Source: Halobacteriovorax sp. JY17 (lineage in GTDB: Bacteria; Bdellovibrionota; Bacteriovoracia; Bacteriovoracales; Bacteriovoracaceae). From it: a stretch of 64,000 nucleotides of DNA. A program made the position numbers and the translations under genes. The stretch lies in the NCBI RefSeq assembly GCF_002753895.1, contig NZ_NJER01000003.1, positions 248,001 through 312,000 on the forward strand, given 5' to 3'. The notes below the pieces were generated by a model. It was not told the origin of the DNA and did not search any database. It was given only the letters and a program-made list of their open reading frames with translations. Below are positions 60,261 to 64,000 of the stretch, in pieces (positions within the stretch are counted from its first letter, which is position 1; every line of letters starts with the position of its first letter).

Positions 60261-61400
60261 ATGATTAATTACTGCTTAAAGACAATAATGTTCCAATGGC
60301 GCTTCCCTTTTATTCTTATAACAAGCTTAGTACTCTTATCCATTAATATTGGTAATAAGAAGGCTCCTTTTAAAGTCACTCGCTCCTCATCTTTTATAGA
60401 AGAGCACCTAAAGAGAATGAAGGAAGTTCAAGATAGAGAAGACTTCGCTTTATCGAGGGCCTTTATTTTGGGTGACAAGAGAAGCTTAACTAAAGATCTA
60501 AAAACAAGTTTTTCAAAATTACATATTAACCATCTCTTCACACCAAGCGGAATTCACTTTAGCTCCTTCTTTATACTCTTTCTTCCCCTTATAAAAAATC
60601 TTCGAAAAAAAGAGAAAAGAAAACTAGCCTTTGGTGTTGAGTTGATATTGTGCTTACTACCTTTTGGTCTTAATCAGTTCTATTCGCTTAAGAGAATTTC
60701 AACTTTACGAATAACAGGTATGCTTTTTAGAAAGCTTAAATATAAAATTGATTTCTTCTATATTTTCCTTCTCAGTTTTTTTTTTGATTTTATTTTTGGA
60801 ACTTATACTCAAAATCCTATGAGTTACACCTTTAGCTTTCTCTTTCTGGGTAGTCTTCTCTCCAATATAAAATTTTCTTCACTTGCTTTCTCTTTCTTCT
60901 CAGCAAATTTACTTTTAACTCTTTTCTTCCCCATTAAAGTTTCCTTAATTGGATTCTTCTTAGGTTTTTTACTTACTTCTCTATTCTCTTTAATATTCCC
61001 TTTCCTCTTCATATTCTACTGGATCAGCTCCTTAACTTATCTCAATCTATGTTTTCCATTACTTAAAGTTTTTAAACTTCTCACATTTTATTCTTATACT
61101 TTATCTAAATATTCTATAGATTTTGAAATTGATATTATAGGACTAGTCTTTCTTTTAATTTATTCAAATACAAGAAAGATACGCTATCTCGCTCTAGCAA
61201 TTTCTCTTTCAAGTTCAAGAGTTTACAATATTCCTCAAAATAGAATTAAAATAAAAAACAAAAATGATGAGGTAGTAAAAATGAACTGGAGTATAAAGAA
61301 AGATAGAGAGAAGGCAAAAACAACGAATATCACTTGTAGTAGACTTATTCTCTCAGCAGGACATCGCCTGGAATGTAGAAAGAAAAAAATAAGAGAGTAA
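60261..61400 (+). CDS. ComEC/Rec2-related membrane protein without a nuclease domain
   Basis: The 379-residue protein has many membrane segments. The Competence-domain pattern is seen as ALSRAFILGDKRSLTKDLKTSF and HLFTPSGIHFSSFF, equivalent to HLLAVSGLH in ComEC. Normal ComEC has an OB-like N-terminal and a beta-lactamase-like C-terminal domain, neither of which is here; the protein ends in a basic tail. It may need a partner for DNA uptake or be a degenerate form. Its end abuts the convergent kinase gene. Confidence 0.78.
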   Translation: MINYCLKTIMFQWRFPFILITSLVLLSINIGNKKAPFKVTRSSSFIEEHLKRMKEVQDREDFALSRAFILGDKRSLTKDLKTSFSKLHINHLFTPSGIHFSSFFILFLPLIKNLRKKEKRKLAFGVELILCLLPFGLNQFYSLKRISTLRITGMLFRKLKYKIDFFYIFLLSFFFDFIFGTYTQNPMSYTFSFLFLGSLLSNIKFSSLAFSFFSANLLLTLFFPIKVSLIGFFLGFLLTSLFSLIFPFLFIFYWISSLTYLNLCFPLLKVFKLLTFYSYTLSKYSIDFEIDIIGLVFLLIYSNTRKIRYLALAISLSSSRVYNIPQNRIKIKNKNDEVVKMNWSIKKDREKAKTTNITCSRLILSAGHRLECRKKKIRE

Positions 61401-63053
61401 TTACCAAGGAGGATTTTTGCCAATAATTTCCTTAATCCAATACATCGAATTGTAACTTGAAGATTCATTGCCAGTTTCTAGATATATTTCTTTAATTCCT
61501 TTCTCATAGTATTCTTTGGCCTTCTCCTCTCCTCTACAATCATTAGATAAATGACTATCTAAATAGAGAACAACATACCCTTCGAGCTCAGGTAATTGTG
61601 CCTCAAAGTCCTCACAGCTTTCAAAACATAAGAACTTCCTTTCCTTATTCTTTGCTGCTTCTGCCCAAGTAAATCTTATCAATTCATCATCATCAATCAA
61701 TACTTCTTGAACTTGCATTTTTGGAAGGCTAATTGAAATTTCAGTCCCTTCACCTTTTATAGAACTTACAAATATACTACCACCCCAGTTTAGTATCTTC
61801 TCCTTAGCATGAGAAAGACCTAACCCTGTTCCACTTTTCTTTCCTTTAGTAAAATTCTTCTCTAGAACTTTATCTAAATCAGTACTATCTATGCCTACTC
61901 CATTATCAGATATACATATATAAATATATTGTGAATCCGAATCAAACTTCACTTCTATAACTCCTCGATTTAAAGGCAATGCTTCAACAGAGTTATTAAT
62001 AAGGTTTGATAAAACTCTTTTTAGGTCAACCTGAGAAAAACACCCCCATTCTTTAGTGCTTTTTTCACAGTAATTAAAGTTAATTTCGAGACCACTTTTT
62101 TCAATATATTCTAACCTCTTTTCTTCAATAGCTTCAGAAAGAAGTGTAAAGAAATTAAATTCTTCTCCTTCGCTTACTGTAATATCTAGTGATGCTCTTG
62201 TCTTTTGCTGCATATTATCGGCAATGCTTCGAATCCGATTTAATGCTGTTTTAATTAAATTAAGCCTAGGCTTCTCTATTTCATCTAAATTATTAATCGC
62301 CATATCCAGAGCGGCAAGTGGTGAGCGGATATCATGGGCAACTTGTTGAGCGACCTCAACAATAACCTTATCCTCCACATTTCTTACGATTTCATCTTGG
62401 TAACTCTGTAACTGTTTCAAGAGCTCATTTCGGTTCTTAAACAATGAGTTAAGCTCCGTAATATTAATAACTCTATTATTATAGAAATCATCTTCTTTAA
62501 CTTCTGTATACCTAACAATTTCAGATAAAGACCTCGTCATTTTCTCAAGAGGCCTAATGACGACTTTTTTTAGATAATTATTCAAAATAATCGCTACAGT
62601 AAAAAAGCAAATTGTTAAAAAGAGTAGCAACATTAGCACTCTGCTCAGAATACTCTCTTCTTTCTTATACCCAAGAACGACTTCCGCTGCCCTCTCTTCC
62701 TTTTTCGTATCGAAGTAGAGATTCTTCTTAATTAAATTCCCCCCCGATAACTCTGATCCATTCCGACAAACGACAAGGTTTTCTTCTGTTAAAATTTGAA
62801 TATAGCTAACGGTGTTTTGATCAAAGAATTGATTACACTTTTTTTCGACTGAAGCATATTGTCCCATAATTATATCTTGAGAAACAAGAGACGAAAAAAG
62901 AGAAAGATTTTCGGTATAAAGTTTATTAAAATTCTCATTATTCATCTTATCAAATGAAACATAGAGATAAACGCTCATCACTACCAAGAACAAGATATTC
63001 AAAATAAGTAAAGGTATTGATATCGCTTTAGATAGAGATAAATCAATTTTCAT
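61401..63053 (-). CDS. Hybrid sensor histidine kinase with a degenerate receiver
   Basis: The 550-residue protein has a first membrane helix (about 10-33), a periplasmic sensor, a second helix (about 138-160) and a HAMP-like linker. H-box QQVAHDIRSPLAALD holds the phospho-accepting His, N-box LKRVLSNLINNSVEAL, G1 SDNGVGID and G2 GTGLGLSHAKE. The C-terminal receiver-like domain has VLIDDDELIRF and LYLDSHLSND, but no lysine at the usual end position. The ATG at 63053 is used (GGAG upstream). It overlaps the solute-binding-like gene. Confidence 0.88.
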   Translation of the reverse strand: MKIDLSLSKAISIPLLILNILFLVVMSVYLYVSFDKMNNENFNKLYTENLSLFSSLVSQDIIMGQYASVEKKCNQFFDQNTVSYIQILTEENLVVCRNGSELSGGNLIKKNLYFDTKKEERAAEVVLGYKKEESILSRVLMLLLFLTICFFTVAIILNNYLKKVVIRPLEKMTRSLSEIVRYTEVKEDDFYNNRVINITELNSLFKNRNELLKQLQSYQDEIVRNVEDKVIVEVAQQVAHDIRSPLAALDMAINNLDEIEKPRLNLIKTALNRIRSIADNMQQKTRASLDITVSEGEEFNFFTLLSEAIEEKRLEYIEKSGLEINFNYCEKSTKEWGCFSQVDLKRVLSNLINNSVEALPLNRGVIEVKFDSDSQYIYICISDNGVGIDSTDLDKVLEKNFTKGKKSGTGLGLSHAKEKILNWGGSIFVSSIKGEGTEISISLPKMQVQEVLIDDDELIRFTWAEAAKNKERKFLCFESCEDFEAQLPELEGYVVLYLDSHLSNDCRGEEKAKEYYEKGIKEIYLETGNESSSYNSMYWIKEIIGKNPPW

Positions 63054-64000
63054 CAATTACATCTCCTAAACTTGGAATAAATTTATAACTAAATCTAGAA
63101 AGCTTTCTCTTAGATTTCATCACAATGATTGGCTTTATAGAAAAAGCTTGAATTATTTTATTCTCACTCTCAAAACTAGAAAATGACTCGGAATACCCCT
63201 TCAATCTATCAACAACATTATTCGAGTTTCTATGTTTAGAAAGAGAATCCATTAGGTTAGATGTATTACAATTTAAAAATTTATAACGGTTACTTTCCTC
63301 AAGTATACTTAAGAAACCATCAGGATCAGGAAAGACGCCTACAGATGCCCCCGAAATGAGATGATACTTGCGCTCTTGCAGGTTCTTTACATAGTCTTTT
63401 CCTTCTATCAGAATAATATCAAATTTTATTTGATATTCTGACAGATTTTTTTTGAGCCTTTCAATTACTTTCACTGGAAAGTGCTCCACTCTTAGGATTA
63501 TTCTTATTTTCTTATCAATCTTTACTTTTTCAACACTCTTCTCCAGGCTCGTTAAATAATAGGGCCTTGGCATAATTCCGTTTGGAAGAAATGTTGTCTG
63601 AGAGGAGATTAAACTAGTGTCCTCAACTTTTTTAAAAGATTCTTGAAATATCTTCTTCAAAAAAGTTCTCTGTTTTAATGCTAATGAAAATTCATCAGCA
63701 CAGTTAAAATAAAGATGATTAATCGCAAGACCATTTAAAGATATAACGGAATAACCATGATCCCTAAGTAGATTCACTTCTTTTTCCGAAATCCCCATGG
63801 CCACATCATAACCTAAAAGATTTTTTCCCTTAGATATCGCGATTTCTTTATCTTTTGAAACAATACTAAGTTTATCGTTATTGAACTTTAACACTACATT
63901 TCGTGCAAACTTCCCTGGAACTGTTCCATCTTTCAAGAAAGTATAATCTGTCTTACTCGTTATCTTGGGGATGATTCCAAACGTAGGTAATGACAGTACA
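63043..64000 (-). CDS. Solute-binding-like protein, 5' end outside the window
   Basis: The frame is open from the stop at 63043 to the window edge, so this is the C-terminal part (about 319 residues). It resembles extracellular solute-binding family 5 proteins, with SQTTFLPNGIMPRPYYL and KIRIILRVEHFPVKVIERLKKNL and the SGASVGVFPDPDGF stretch typical of peptide-binding proteins. It overlaps the sensor kinase gene by 11 bases and may feed that kinase's signal. A TTG at 63936 is not a real start. Confidence 0.65.
   Translation of the reverse strand, partial: VLSLPTFGIIPKITSKTDYTFLKDGTVPGKFARNVVLKFNNDKLSIVSKDKEIAISKGKNLLGYDVAMGISEKEVNLLRDHGYSVISLNGLAINHLYFNCADEFSLALKQRTFLKKIFQESFKKVEDTSLISSQTTFLPNGIMPRPYYLTSLEKSVEKVKIDKKIRIILRVEHFPVKVIERLKKNLSEYQIKFDIILIEGKDYVKNLQERKYHLISGASVGVFPDPDGFLSILEESNRYKFLNCNTSNLMDSLSKHRNSNNVVDRLKGYSESFSSFESENKIIQAFSIKPIIVMKSKRKLSRFSYKFIPSLGDVIDEN

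Noticed and set aside
1-64000. CRISPR arrays
   Set aside because: No regularly spaced short direct repeats with unique spacers were seen; the long spacers in 5.9-9.5 kb are too long and irregular.

Overview
The window is AT-rich, gene-dense DNA from a Gram-negative bacterium. It carries a TolC-type outer-membrane protein, DapF (meso-DAP cell wall), a cytochrome c, an N-terminal prepilin and EpmC. Most genes abut or overlap, and convergent genes often share 3' ends. The many N-terminal-twitch radical SAM proteins and the overall content recall Bdellovibrionota (Bacteriovorax/Halobacteriovorax-like), but this placement is inference; no 16S gene is present.

Layout. (1) 1-4.4 kb: housekeeping genes (gamma-carbonic anhydrase-like, cytochrome c, LOG, TlyA, VanZ-like, DapF). 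(2) 4.4-9.6 kb: an accessory island beginning at a tRNA with anticodon CAT. It holds a duplicated tRNA 3' end, a duplicated tRNA terminator, three type II toxin-antitoxin modules (two RelE-like, one HigBA), a glyoxalase-like gene, a small secreted protein and an APH-family kinase. Long similar spacer repeats resembling integron attC sites separate them; no integrase is visible. (3) 9.6-11.4 kb: small genes plus a quinone-reductase/MerR pair. (4) 11.5-35.5 kb: the most unusual part. It has five radical SAM domains, a glycine-amidinotransferase-like enzyme, a PqqD-like protein, an S24/S26-type peptidase, a Wzm/Wzt-like ABC exporter, three GT4 glycosyltransferases, a NodU/TobZ-family carbamoyltransferase, a radical SAM-DegT aminotransferase fusion, an S74-chaperone-like protein and a zinc dehydrogenase. 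EpmC, a GNAT-nitrilase fusion and a START protein interrupt it. Together they look like a pathway that builds and exports a modified amino-sugar or peptide-linked product; that is inference. (5) 34-44 kb: papain-like protease, GT-C membrane protein, a pseudopilin with YadA-head-like repeats, a convergent pair of paralogous radical SAM proteins and two membrane-anchored unknowns. (6) 44-50.7 kb: an aroC-aroB-aroA operon, a PilZ-like protein, a coiled-coil zinc-ribbon protein and a TolC protein. (7) 50.8-53.7 kb: RNase P RNA followed by two more radical SAM genes. (8) 53.7-64 kb: mutY, a VWA-like secreted protein, an XRE regulator divergent from a pentapeptide-like protein, a structured leader with a 47-codon ORF, nadB-nadC, a ComEC-like protein, and a sensor kinase overlapping a solute-binding-like protein cut by the window edge.

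Nine radical SAM domains lie within 42 kb. Eight carry an auxiliary Cys-rich (twitch/SPASM-like) region before, not after, the CxxxCxxC motif. A second recurring theme is a -10-like hexamer 6-7 bases before the ATG with no Shine-Dalgarno sequence, including at all three toxin genes, which suggests leaderless mRNAs.
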